NCBI RefSeq assembly: GCF_048128805.1
Contig: NC_136017.1
Coordinates: 7,393,807 to 7,457,806, forward strand
Direction of reading: 5' to 3'
DNA from: Centroberyx gerrardi
Lineage: Eukaryota > Chordata > Actinopteri > Beryciformes > Berycidae
Length of the DNA stretch: 64,000 nucleotides
Shown: positions 35,688 through 49,331 of the stretch, in pieces
Layout: each line of letters starts with the position of its first letter
Position numbering within the stretch: the first letter of the stretch is position 1
Program-made: the position numbers and the translations under genes
Notes under the pieces: generated by a model
Database searches by the model: none
Told to the model about the DNA's origin: nothing
What the model saw: only the letters and a program-made list of their open reading frames with translations

Positions 35688-38600
35688 CCCCTCCTTTCTC
35701 TAATCCCTCTGTCAAGTCTAGCCATCTCTTCCTCTCCCCTCTCCATCCTGATCTATGCCCACTCCCCCTCTCTTTCTCTCTCTCTCTCTCTCTGCTCCCC
35801 ATCTCTCCTCTCTTTGTCTCTTTGCTTCCTTCCCCCTCTCGCTCCCGCTCTCTATCGCTGAACAACTCTCATCTCTCACTCACTCCTGCTGCTTGGAAAA
35901 AGAGACAAAATACTCTGCTGGAGCCAGTTGTTTTCTTCTTCAATTTTTTTCTTCCTCCTCCTCCTCCTCTTCTCCACACACTCATCACTGCTCCCCCCCT
36001 CCCCTTCCCGACTTCTCTCGCTCTGAGTAGGCTCTCGGCTGAGGCAGAAGGGGGGTTGAACCAGCTGAGAATTGCCTCTCTCTAGGCAGCGTCTACGTCA
36101 GCGAGGGACACTGTTCACATCAGCAGATACACACTCAGACACAAAGACACCTGGCTCTGGCTTATTTGCATCCTCTTTCTCTCTCTCTCTCTCTCTTTCT
36201 CCCTCTCTCTCTCTCTCTTTCTCCCTGTCTTGCTGCCAGACTGGAGAATAAATACACCCACGCACAAAAGACAGCCGAATCCCATTTTGAATCAGATATT
36301 TTGATGCCACACCCTGGGCTTTTTGGGGTTGTAGGAATGTTTTTGTGAGCTCGTGCCACAGGTAAATCTCGCACGCTTTGAGAGGAAGCACTACTTTACA
36401 GAGATGAAGAAAATCTGGTCCAAGAAGAGATTTCAGGTGAGTTTACTCCTTTCTGAACAAAAACGTATATATAATGATGCAATTTTTAAGCTATATCAGT
36501 ATTCTTTCCCGTGGAGATTGTTTGCTTTTATAGTAGGTTTTTACATATTGGGATGCCTTGCCACACCCTTTGGCTTGATAATGAGATGCAAATGTATTGA
36601 TTTGTAAATGATAATGATAGTCATAACAACCATTTTAGGAGTTTTCTCAGGAAAACGTTGATTAAAGCCCTGGACCAGTGTTTCATGCTGGACCTATTTT
36701 GTAATCAAAATTTCTTTCAAACTAAGCTAAGTATGCTTGTGCATTCAGCTCAGTAGAGTAAATGCTAAAAGAGCAAAAGTATGGACAGATGGCGCTCGCT
36801 GTTCTCCCCCCCTGCTCTCTAACACCCAATGACAAAAAGAGGACAGATCAGGACGTCGTAACAGAGAAAGTCAACCTAAGAGAACTCTGCCATGTGTGGT
36901 TCCCCTGGGGTGCAAAGGTGTTTAGGGACGAGCGTTGGAAATCATCACTCGCAGAGGAGCAAAGCTTTACAGTGAAACACTGAATAGGCGCACAGTTCGA
37001 ATACTCTACGGGTCACATTCGCATCGTCAAACAAACAGTCTAAATTTCGGTTATATGCCCTCTGAACTAGTGTGCATTCTCTTTGCTCTAAAATATGCAT
37101 GTTGCCTTGGCAGTCGTGACCGTTTGTTATATAATAAGTAATTCATATAACAGGTTTCACAGATTCAGAGCAGTTGAAAAGTGTGTCAGTAGGCTACACT
37201 CTTTTGAGACAGGAGAACCAGGGCATCCAGTCGCAAAGTTGTGAGAAACCCATATGGCAAAGCTTATTTCTGATGACCGCTTTGGTTTCTGTGAATTCTG
37301 CATCAATATCAAACCCCTGGGACACGTTCTTATGCTTCCAGCAACAGAATTTTTAGAATTACTGGATTCGAATAATCCTGATAGGATTTGGATTATGCCC
37401 ATTGAATATTTCTGAAATGTGTGCCAAACCCTTGCTTTTCAAAAAGATGCTGTTTGTGGCTGGCATTTGCTGATATGATTGCCTGGAGGCCATAACAATA
37501 GGGATCAGGACAGCGATGGAAGCTTCTAGTGGATTCTGCCACACAACAATAACCACCAGGCAACAGTTAATCAAATTGCCTGGCAAAAATATGAACCAAT
37601 GGGAAGGATGCTCTAAACGTGGGGCGGAAATCTATGAAATGAGTCATTTCACTTTGCACTTTTGCTACTTTTGTTTTCTCTCCATCCGCTGCAATGCAAT
37701 GACTCATTTTGTGGAGCTCTCCTTGGTGCTGATTGACAGACCTTCCAGAAGCAGATTTACCAACTGCTTCATCAGGGGGCCAGCTTGCTCCGGCATGAGC
37801 CGAGATTTGATAGAAAATATAGAATATATATAGAAAGAAATACAGAAAGTGAGTGTTTTTGATTAGAAAATGACATATAGTTTCAGAAACACTTTACTTG
37901 AAGCACATTGTGAGGTTATAATCATTTTTTACACATATATGCACTGTTCTTATATTATAAATTGAAATATACCTCCATTATCATGCGTTATGTTGCTTGC
38001 CATACTATTGCCCCAAAGAGTATTCAACCCTAGAGGATTGCATATGTGTGTACTATGACATTATATCATGTTGCACTATGATCATTACAATTACAATGAT
38101 TATAATGCACTCAGAATATTCTTATGAGACCTTAAAATATCTTATGAGCAACACTTTAGTACATATCCATAAGTGATGCCTAAGTAGAGACAAATTCTGG
38201 TACAGAAAAAGCATATTGAAAGTCAGAGATAATGCCACTATTCACAACTTCTCCTACTGTTAGGGGTGTGAGAACAGCAGTGCTTCTGGATGAAAGGGAC
38301 CATTGTAATCTGCTTTCCCATGTTTTAGTATTGTGTAAAGCTGGATCTCTGGCTGCGTTCTCTTTTGAGTAATGCATTTCACTCTGTATCTTGTTTCAGA
38401 GAACTGGGCATTCCACACGGACATTTGGCAGATTTACCCATGGTGTGTTGTCAGGATGAGCTTTCCACACCCGTTCTATTGTATCCTATTCAATTCTGTT
38501 CTACTCTATTCTACTCTGTTCTGTCAAAAATCAATATTGCTGTAACCTGGAAATGTGCTTTGTCATTGTAAAGTTTGTATTTGCATCATTTTTCTTCGTT

Positions 38601-41600
38601 CCAGTTTGCGTCTTGGCCTTCAGCAGCATGTACTACACTTTGATTTATCCCTCTAATAATTTTTTTATATATTAAAGTCGCTGTTGTAGAACATCTATAT
38701 TGCTTTAGTGTATTTCATACATTTTTAATGCTTGATTGCTCACAGAGAGAGTGGGCCTTTTTATTGTACATCCACCCCCACAAAGCAATTCTTTTGTAAT
38801 CATACTGTAGCATCTCTGCATAACATCTTGGAGTGAATAATTTCTGGCCTCTCCAGTTTATGGTATAACGTAACTTTTGGCAGTATTTGTATTATTTATT
38901 ATCTTTGCCAAACCAGAGGCTTACATAAGACTCCAAATCACATTTTCTAAGAATCACAAACATAATTCACCATATACTGTATATTGTAGCTAGACATTTT
39001 GAAATATAGCCTCTCATAATTACATTGCTGAGTCGATTTCCCTTGCCTGGTGTGCAAGCTATTTAGCTCCATTTGATACAGACGGGTGGATCTACATACA
39101 TGCCCACACCCAGAAACACACACACACATACTGCAAGCAATGAGTTGATGGTGATTATTCATGTTACACTGGCTTTCTTGTCATTAGGCAGACTTTCTTC
39201 TGCAATTATCTAAAGAGAAGCTGACTTGATGTGAGGCGCAATGAGGCGCAACCTATTTTGTGGTTGTCGTTCTCCTCCTTCATGAGTTCTCTAACCAGTA
39301 AACATATCTGTCAGCCACCCGGCAGTTTGGCTGGTGATTTTAGACTCTAATGGGTACGAAGAGGATTGGTCGTGTGGGTGAGAGAGATGCTGGTTTCCAT
39401 AGTAACGGTGCTCTCCCGTCTGCCCTCTCTTGCTGCCACTATGGAAGCGAAGTTTTCCGCTCCTGCCGAAAGCAAAGCTATGGTAAACCTGCCTGTCTTG
39501 TCTTGCTTCATCCTCTTGTCTGTCTTTCCATTCTTCTTTCCCTCCGTTCATCTGTTCAGCCTGGTGATGGATTGTGATCTTAACTGTAGCTCAGACTCAG
39601 GCTGCTCATTTTGTCTGTGTCCTTTGTGCCTGTTTCCCTTATTCCATTTCCCCTTATTCAATTTTTTTGCCTTTAATATTGAAGGAGTCTCGCCTGCACA
39701 AGGAATTAATAATCAAAACCCAGCAAACAATGGGTGTTTAGTGATTGATTTGGCAATACCATACCCGCACATTTATCACTTCACCCCACTCTTGAATGTA
39801 TCTTATAAACTCAAGACCGGGGTGAAATGAATGTTGTCTCTGTCCTTCTTTTTGTAGACAGATTACATTTTTGTGGTTGTGTTTCAGTTTCCTCGAACAC
39901 CATCTCTCATTTTTCACACTGTGTCATCTTCTAAATGGCCGACATTTTCTACACCGCTACACAGAAATGTCACTTTCCTTTGTTACACTCCCACTGATCC
40001 TGTGAAAAGGTTATCCGATAATCACCTCTCTTCCACTTAGTTCCATTTACAGTGAAAGTAAAGGAACTTAAATTCAGTATGAAAGTACTCATTTTGGCCA
40101 TAATTTTGGAGAAATCGTGGAAATCTCAATCTTTTAGATAGAACATAACCATAACTGGTGTAATGTGAAATATTTGAATATTAGGGACTATGTTAAAAAT
40201 TCCAAATATGGTGTATGTTTTGGTTGAGAGGTTTCAAATGGGTGTAACTGATGGTTTTAGAAGGAGAAACAAATGGATGGCATTTCAAATGGGTAGGACT
40301 AATAGCTTAAAATGGATAGGATTAATGTTTTCAGAAAGAGGAAAAATAAAGAAGGAGAGCAGCCAGTAGTAGGTAGCAAACTCATCCAGAAGGACTAGAT
40401 GAACCTTACCAGCCTGAAAGGATTCATGCCAAGAGTCTTGTCATTGTTGGCATGAATAGCACAACATCTAGTCAATAGTTAGTCACTTGCTTATCAAGGA
40501 AAATCAGCCCAGTAAATCAGCCCAAAACAGACTTCAAATTGGTCAGCTCACCCTTCTCTGCTATCACCAAAGTCAAACCGACATAGACTGGAGGGAAGAG
40601 CATCTATAGATACCCATGCCCCCCCCCTACACCCCCCACCCCCCCTAACAGGCCATGTATTTTTATAAGCCACAGCTGGCTGGCTTTGCGTCACGGTTGA
40701 GCTTCAACCCATTTATTTCACTCCGGGGGACTCTCCAAGGCCCTTTTCAAGGACCCGTCAACTTCTCTACCTCTAAGTAAATGTGAAATGTCATTTTCAG
40801 TATGACTCAGTTGTCGTTTTCTGCCTCCTCTTCTCATCCTTGTCCCGAAAACCCCCCACCCCCACCCCTCTTTTGCTTTCTGAATTACCGTCCTTCTCCT
40901 CCGTCTCACCCTTCTCTCCTGTGCTTCCTCTTCCTCGCTTCAGACTCTGAGACCACAGAGGATGAGGCCACAGAACCTCAAGTACCGATGGAAACCAAGG
41001 AAGGGGCCGGGAGGCACCAAGACAAGGCTGGCCGGAGAGGGCCTGCAGGTATTTCATCCAAATTCTCGGCACGGTCTGTGACTTATACTACCAGTCATAA
41101 GTTTGGACACACCACATTTTTCTTTATTTTTACTATTTTCCACATTTTAGAATAATAGTAAAGACATCAAAACTATGAAATAACACAAATGGAATTATGC
41201 TGTGACCAAAAAAGTGTTAAACAAATCAAAACTATCTTATATTTAGATTCTTTAAAGTAGCCGCCCTTTGCCTTGAGGGAAAGGCAAAGGCTTTGGAAAG
41301 AAATTCATACATAGGCATCAACTTCACTGTTTATATTTGTCTAAGAAACACATTTCAAGCATTTAAGCAGAAGCCTTTAGATGAAAATGGCTTTTAGATA
41401 ATGAAAAACATAGAACAGGTCAGGTGTGTCCAAACTTTTGACTGGTAGTGTAAATGGTTGTTTCACTTTGTGTGCTATATTTTCATTAACTATACTCAAC
41501 TCAATGTATCAACAGAGTGTCTATTGACCACTGGCAATTCAGCTTTTTTTCTGGTTCCATTTATTGATAGCTGCAAATGAGTAATACTTGAAAAAGATCA

Positions 41601-43963
41601 TACTGAACACAGAAAAATTTGCATAACCCTGAAGACCGAAATGCTGCATTCTAGTATTCAGTAGCCCTTTAAGCCTCGGTTATGACTCCATATGATTTAC
41701 TGCAGCACCAAGCGGCGTTGCCAAAAACACACTGCTGCAAAATTACGATTGAACGCAGATTGATAGATTTAATGGATGGTTTTTTATCAGCGTGGCCCAA
41801 GATGTGAGTTGGATGAAATATGATATGGCAGAATGCATTAATCCCTCACGGTGTGATGCAACAGTATGACACACTGACCCAGTTTCCATGGGCAACCTGT
41901 CTCAGGCCTGAATCTGGCTGTGTGGCTCCGCTGGGAGCACACAGCCTAGGAAACAGAAGGGGTTTCTTACTGAGAATTTAGGCTGCCGTTAATAGCACCA
42001 TTTATGTTGCAATATTGAGCATTTGCACTATGCTCTTTAATTAGGTTAGATTAGGATATAAATAGATATAGAGTTTAATTAGAGCTCTATTATGTTGATC
42101 AGTAAGGCTAGAGCTAAATTCAATATCTTATTGTTTATGGGTTTCCTGGAATTTGTGTCCTTGAGGCCTTATCAAGTAAACTGGATGGAGTCTGTTGACC
42201 TACATTCTAAACACTCAAAACTGAGTTATTTTCACCACTTTTTACAGCATATTATGTTAATAGCACATGTTCTATATTGTATATTTTTGATTTATTGTTA
42301 AGATTGCAATTTAAAATCCTCACAATTCTGACAAGGAGGACAAGAATTTAAGCTTGGTCTACTCGCTGTAAGTCACTCTTGATGAATTGATGATTGAACT
42401 TAAATGTCTAAAATGTAAATGTAAATAAGGATTTCTTTTTCCTTGAGGCCTCAATAAGTGGTAGGCATTGACCAATGACAACTTAATGAGCACTTTCTTG
42501 TCAGCGTTGTATGAATGAAAAGGATTTGAAAAGGGGCATCTAATGATCTGCTGAAATGTGCGTTGGTGAAACCAAACTTGCGTGGCCTTACCAACCATCA
42601 CTAACCAGGCCAACGGGAAGTCCGAATATAGATCCCAAATATTGACGCCCTCCTCTTCCAGCACAAATCAATTTCTTATTCTTCCCTCGCTCGTACGGAA
42701 AGTGTTTGCACTTTCTAAGGTTTCGTGTTGGCAGGCCGACTGTGCCGTCATCATTTCCCCCTGGAGACAAGCGGGGGGGGGAAAAAAGAAAGAGAATATC
42801 AAATGAGGGAGGGATGAGGTGATACAGCTATTCATCATTTGTTCTCTTCACAGACTCGCTGGTCGCCTCACCTGCATACAAAAACTAGAACGCCTGGTTA
42901 AACACAAACAACGTGCTTTCTCTTCCCTGATGGTCCGTGTTTGGCAGACGCCTCGCTCCAGAAGGACTTTAAATCTTAATTAACTCCAGTGGACATTGTT
43001 GCAGACATGCTGTTTGAAACGAGGGTGCTTGTGAACATCCTCCTCTCCATTAGCTTCAAAAACACATCGCTAAAAGCCAGTTTCCCCCCGCCACATCTGC
43101 CTCTTCTGCCATATGCCCTCAAGTAGAAATAAAAGCAGCTGCCAAATGGAGCCGCGCTGAGAAATAGAAAGAGAAGTTTAAAGCTCAATATTGTCAAGGT
43201 CTTGAAGGGTGGAATATTTTCCTCAGTGGCCCCTAGAGAAGATTCCTCATTTTGTTGTTGTTGTTTTTTTTTTACCTGATATGGTTTGGTTTCTGACCAC
43301 GGCGCTGAGTCAGTACCATTTGTGATTGCAGTAGGAGTTTGTCGTCTTATATCCTCGCCTCCGTCCCCGTTTCAAGGCTTACATCGTTAACAGAAGATGC
43401 TGACTGCTCTCCCTTTTCGCTGCCAAAGCATTCCTGTCTCCGTTGCTCATCACTAAAATGTCAATCATTACTTGATTTGCGATGGGGGGGAGGATCCCTC
43501 TCAGTGCACAAAGATACCCATATGCCTTTTCCCCTCATTTCCTGCTTTCAACCAATCAATCTACTCTTTATTCATCTCAGCAGGTTGGGTTTTTTATTTT
43601 TCGATTACGTCTATACTTCCTCCATGTTCCTCTGCTCCTTTGTACGTCCGTATCCTCTCCCTCCAGCTTGGGTTTCTGTAATTACCCTCACTTTCCATGC
43701 TAACTATATTGAAACATTCCCCTCAATTATCTCCGTCTGCTGTGCCTGGTGAAGTTAATAAGGCTTATCTTTCTCTCTCTTCTTCCATCTTTCTGTCGGG
43801 CTCTTTCTCTGTCTCGCTCTGTTTCTTTTTCTGTCTGTCTGTGTCTCTATCTCTCTCAAATTCAAATTCACATAAGCTTTTATCGGCTGGGCAAAGGAAT
43901 TTGTGTCGTCAAGGAATTTGCAAGAATATCATAACCAACAAGTAACCAAATAATAATCAAGCA

Positions 43964-44034
<71 letters not shown>

Positions 44035-44085
44035 GTGTCTGTCTGCGTCTCTCTCCCTCTCTCCCTCTCTCTCTCTCTCTGTCTC

Positions 44086-44117
<32 letters not shown>

Positions 44118-44286
44118 CCTCTCCTCTTTGTCTGTCTCTCTCTCTCTGTCTGTCTCTCTCTCTCCCTCTCTCTCTGTCTCTCTGTCTGTCTGTCTCTGTC
44201 CCTCTCTTTGTCTGTCTCTCTTTCTCTTTCTCTCTCTCTGTCTATCTGTCTGTCTCTCTCTCTGTCTGTCTCTCTCCCTCTCTCTT

Positions 44287-44317
<31 letters not shown>

Positions 44318-44333
44318 TTCCCCCCCCCCTCCC

Positions 44334-44366
<33 letters not shown>

Positions 44367-44383
44367 CTCCCCCTCTGTCTCTG

Positions 44384-44438
<55 letters not shown>

Positions 44439-47400
44439 CTCTGTCTCTCTCTCTCTCTCTCTCCAGGTGAAGGAGGGAGGTTGATGGACTTTAACCCGGA
44501 TGGCTCAGACCGGAGGGCCACCCTCCCCGGTGGCTACGACCCGGTGGTGGAGCGAGAGCTAAGGGCTCTGGGCTCGCGTCCTCCAGGGTCCCACCTGGAC
44601 CCCGCAAACCCCGCCAGGCAAGCCCTCGGTGGGGGTCCCGCCGAGGGGGGCCCCCCTGTCCGTCATCTGGGTGTGGAACCGCTGATCCGGGCGTCTCACG
44701 CTAACCTGGCCCGGCCCGTTCAGGGGTCAGAGGAAAGTGTATCTGTAGGCAGCGACTACTATGGGAGCATGTTCAGCCTCTACCGAGGGAGAACATTTTC
44801 TATGCCGTTATAGCAGATGGCTTTTTATTTTGAGGATTCCACTGAAAAACAAAAAGACTGGCCACAAAACCCAATTTGCAAAGAAAACTGACACATAGGC
44901 ATAAGACATTACATCCTCCATAGACCCAACTCGCAAAAATTGTACTCCATACCAATTTTGATATGTTTACTATTTTTTACTCTCTTATTTCATACACTCA
45001 AGCTTTTTCATACAGTGTTTGTATATTGTTACTGTCCATTTTGATTTTGACGTCACACTTTCCTTTGACTCCATGTTTTTTATTGCACTGAGTGTGATTT
45101 GAATCTCATTCTTACTTGACTTATTATTTCCTATAGCCATTATAGAGGACAATCTGTGGTACAAACTGCTAATATGTAATATTCAGCACTTCTGAAAACT
45201 GTGATTACACTTTTTACCCACTGCATGTTTTCTAGAGCAACCCCTCACTTTTGGATTAACACCATATCTTCAGAGGTTTGCTGTGGCATGCATGGGTTTC
45301 TGGCTTTGATCCAAGCTAATATTAGCATGAATTGTCTCACAGTTCTTTTGAATTAATAGAGTAATTATGTATTTCGCAGGTTCTTTTTCAGGCATGAGTT
45401 TTTGTATTTGGAGTTGAACCAGGGGTCCTTTTTCTGGCATTTTGTAAGAATTCATGTTAGATGATGAGAAATGTAATTACTTTAAAATGCATTTCCTTTC
45501 CTTTTGTCACCACAACATGCCTACAATTGATAATTAATATTATTACTGACTCAGAGTTACCTCCACCACAGTGACATTAAATCCTTGTAAGAAATCTTAC
45601 ATGTGGGCAACATTCATTTATTTCTATTTTTTGTCAGCCATTTCATTTTACATTGTCTGATGTGTTCCTCTCTGAAAAAGTGAGATGCAAAGAACACAGA
45701 TGAAACACAGACGCTCAAAACAAACACTCACTGGTGAATATGAAAACACACAGACACAAGAAAAAGACCAAGACACACAAATGGACATTCATCTGCGTCT
45801 TTATTGCTCCGAAGCCTCCGGCAACTGCACTAGCGCTCTATACTTCACACCTAATGCTCCATTTCCCCTCGATCCCCACTCCTCTAGGATTCAAACTGCT
45901 GATGAATCACATGGGCTTTCCTCCCATGCGCCCCCATCTTCTCCTCCCCAACAAACTGTTCCTGTTTCTTCCTTGTCCGACCAGCCATCTCCCAGTTCAC
46001 ACAAAAACAGTATCAGTACACCAACTCAAGACCAATGCATGGGAGGCGCAGTGGCCAAAACCAAACCTTCAGATGTCCATACCCAATCCCCTAAGATAGA
46101 CCAGGCATCTAGCACAAGTGTTACCAGTGGTGTAATGACGCCCAAACTGGCTCGCGCGGGACCCAAGATTTTTGACAAGGTCCGGGCTTTTGAGGAGCGA
46201 AGGGGGAGCGTGGAATTGCCAGGAGGAGGGGGGTCTGCATCGGGCCGCTCTCTGGCCGGAGTTGGACGGGCAGCTTCCTGTGATTCAGATGACAGCGGTC
46301 GGAAGATGGCGGGCCCCAGCAAGGAGGAGGGACGAATGCTCCAGGACGCCGCCCAGAGGCGAGTAGCGTTCAAACAGCGGGCCTCCTCCTTAGAGGACAA
46401 GACCAGCTACACTCAGAGGGTCCAGAGCTTCCAGAGCAAGTTCACCGAAGAGCTCCAGAGGATCAAGAAGCTGGTGGGGAAACCCAGCTTGAAGAAGGCG
46501 TATTCCACCGAGCAGCTGCCGCAGAAAGAGAGGCTGAACCTGGGCAAGCTAGAGCCCATTCCTCCCCAAGTGGTTAAAAAGCTAGAGGCCCTGGAGGAAA
46601 GAAAGGAGGGGAGGAGAGAAGGTGATAGCGTGCTGCAAATTTCTCCACAGTCCCAAGGCGAAGGTCTGGGGGATCAAAGAAATGAGCCCCAGAAGGAGAA
46701 GATGACACAGCCAGAGACACAGGAGAAACCAGTGGATAGCTCATCACCACAGTGCATGGGGAAAATCTCTGTTACCATGGAGACAGCACCGGTTCACCAG
46801 TTACCAGGGCAACCATTGCCAACAGTCACAAGGAAAAGCCCAGCCAGGTTGGAGGAGATTATCTTTACCGATGAATGTGTGTGTTTGTAAAAATTGGATG
46901 CGTGTTTGTTTGTGTGCATTTTATTTGTAAGATTAGTATTGTGTCAACACAATATGGAAAAATGAATATTTTAACATAATACCAGTTCAAATCCAATTTC
47001 TATTCCATACTTGTCAGTATTACGTAACATTTTTTTTGTATTTGCACACAGGGAAACCCTCCAGAGCGCTCCAGCGGCAAAGCCCTCCCTCGCGGCTGAC
47101 AAGGACGCACTTGTTGTCACATCCCCAAAACCTTCATCCCCCTCCAGAGACCTGGGGCAACTTCAACATGAGAAGGATTCAAAGAGGGGCACCAAGATAG
47201 ACAACACGACAGACTACAGAACACCCGGCCCGTCTGGGAAGAGAGTCTCCCCAGTCGCCGTCAGGGAGCCGGGGTCCCAGTACCCGTCCAAGCCCCCCCG
47301 GCTCACTCCTTCACCCACCCCGTCCATCAGCCCTCTTCTGAAAAGGAGGAAGGCGGAGGCGGGGCGGACTTCTCCGGCCTTGAAAGTGACCATCCCCACT

Positions 47401-49294
47401 ATCCTGGTGGAGGATGAACCCATGGAGGCAGAATGTGTTGGAGACAAGAGCGATGAGGGGCGCAGAAGCAAGACCGGCAGGAAGGAGAGGGGGAGTCGCA
47501 AAAGCAAGAAAGGGCGTTCCGGTCGGCCTACGTCTCCAGAGGAAGGTAGGGGATAGATAAGATGATTAAGTTTATTGATAAGCAATTGTTTAGAGATCCT
47601 TACCAAACCAAACCCATGACAGCGCTTTCTCAAAGAATGCAAAGTAATAATTTGGCTCTATTAGCTTATACTCACCTAAATAACAATAATACGTTTCAGT
47701 TTCAGAGTGTTTTACAAGAACTAGAAAAAATGCAAACAATAGCAGAAAGAAAAAGCAATAACAGAAAGAGAGTGACCATAGTGGACTACAAACAAACAAA
47801 AACGCTTACTAACAAATTCTATATGTGAGGGTCTAAAACTGAACAAAGAAGTAATACATGAGTCCTTAAACTTCTCCAGCCTGGGACCCAAATTGAGTAA
47901 ATACAGTCTTGCTGTGGGACCCAGACTCACTGACCCCATTTACACCTGGCATTAAAATGTGTCTTGAGTGATCGAATAGCAATCTGACTGCACTTATCCA
48001 CATTTTTAAGTGGATAAGTGATATTAGACAATTCACTTCTTCTTGGCTCCAGTGGGTATTTTCTTCCATATTTACCGAAGGTAGTGGACTGACTTTTTGC
48101 TGCATACGTAAAAAAAAATAAAAAATTATTATTTTATACTTATAGTGTGAATGTAGCTATAGTGGCTGCAAGTTGGCCAAGTATAAATGGTTTCTCTAAG
48201 TAACATACGTAATCTTTGTACAAGCAAACACAGTCAGGCTACAGGCGAAAACCTCTTCCATCGGTTGAATATGGATAAGACTCCCGGCTGGAGTACAAAT
48301 GAAATCAGATGTTTACTGTCAATGTGGACAGACAGGAAGAGCAATTTGCATATTGCGAGGGAAAGCGCAGGGGGTTGGGCAATTGCATTTCTGTCCGGCT
48401 GCTGAAGACGCATTTTTGAACTAATTTAAATGTAATGTAGATAAATCGCAACCGGATACAATCTGCATACAAGTGTAATTGATAGAAAAAAGACCCAAAA
48501 CAGAAACCAGCCCATGACTCATTTTGGAGCCTGACCCGTTCCGATCCGAAACCAGGAAATAGAGTATCGGCAGTTAAATATAAACTTGCCGTTTCCAGGG
48601 GGTTCGTCCGATGACTCCTACATGTCTGCTGATGAGGAGCCAGCTGAGGGCCCGCGGTTTGAGAGGCCGCTGGTGGACACCACAGCACAGCGTGGCTCCG
48701 AGGTCACTCTGAAATGCATCATCACCGGCAGCCCGCCCCCTACAGGTACTGCTGAGGATATGGGCCTTTAACATCATTATACATTCTTGGTCAGGGGGGA
48801 ATGTGGTGTTTTTCTGTGAGAGCTTTTATTGTAGGGAGTCTGTGTGTATTCCCTTGTGAACGCTTACGTGTTTTCCTGTGCCCATCGCTCTCACCTGTTA
48901 TCAGTGACATGGAGGAAGAGTAAAGTGGAGATAAGGAGCGATGCGTTCCATGTGGTTAAGGCTGAGGGGGAGAGGCACAGTCTGGTGATAAAGCAGATGA
49001 GGCCGAACAACGCGGGGACTTACTGCGTCACAGCTGTCAGCGTGGCGGGCAGAGCGTCCTGCGGCGCCACGCTCTATATCCAATCAGGTGAGACGAGGTC
49101 GGAGAGGCAGATATCCCACATGCTGTCAAACAGATACAACGCACACGGGGATTTGCCCTCAGAGAAGAGCGGAACAGCAACACATGTACAAGGAAACTGC
49201 ACGGAACACTTAACATTAAATTAAGATGGAGGTGTCAAGGCGAAAATGAGCCACATGAGCATTATGCTCTCCTTGAAATACACTAATGTGTTGA

Positions 49295-49331
<37 letters not shown>

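Larger units (their letters stand above)
31490..36000. other. First intron of speg, middle part
   Basis: No exon recognised. Contents: a repeat-like block at about 32095-32345, an AT palindromic patch near 33260-33290, and a GT/GA microsatellite at 34755-34808. A MEF2-type TTATTTTTAG lies at 34698-34707 (another, CTAAAAATAA, is at about 30385). A duplicated CT-rich block is at 35555-35850. The 216-codon open frame at 35435-36085 is low-complexity pyrimidine sequence. Confidence 0.5.

Noticed and set aside
35435..36085. 216-codon plus-strand open frame
   Set aside because: It is Ser/Leu/Pro low complexity from CT repeats, open in several frames at once, with no domain or splice logic.
40202..40211. 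CArG box as a muscle enhancer
   Set aside because: The motif is exact, but about four such matches are expected by chance in 64 kb, and no neighbouring MEF2 or E-box cluster was seen. Kept only as a note.
43880..44521. Long Arg/Glu-rich minus-strand frame and Ser/Leu-rich plus-strand frames
   Set aside because: Translation of the CT/GA simple repeat in different frames. Only the part after 44466 on the plus strand is a real exon.
45685..45887. Extension of the large speg linker exon upstream to an ATG at 45685
   Set aside because: Open, but without conserved motifs or a pyrimidine-rich acceptor. The TCCTCTAG site at 45887 gives the needed phase.
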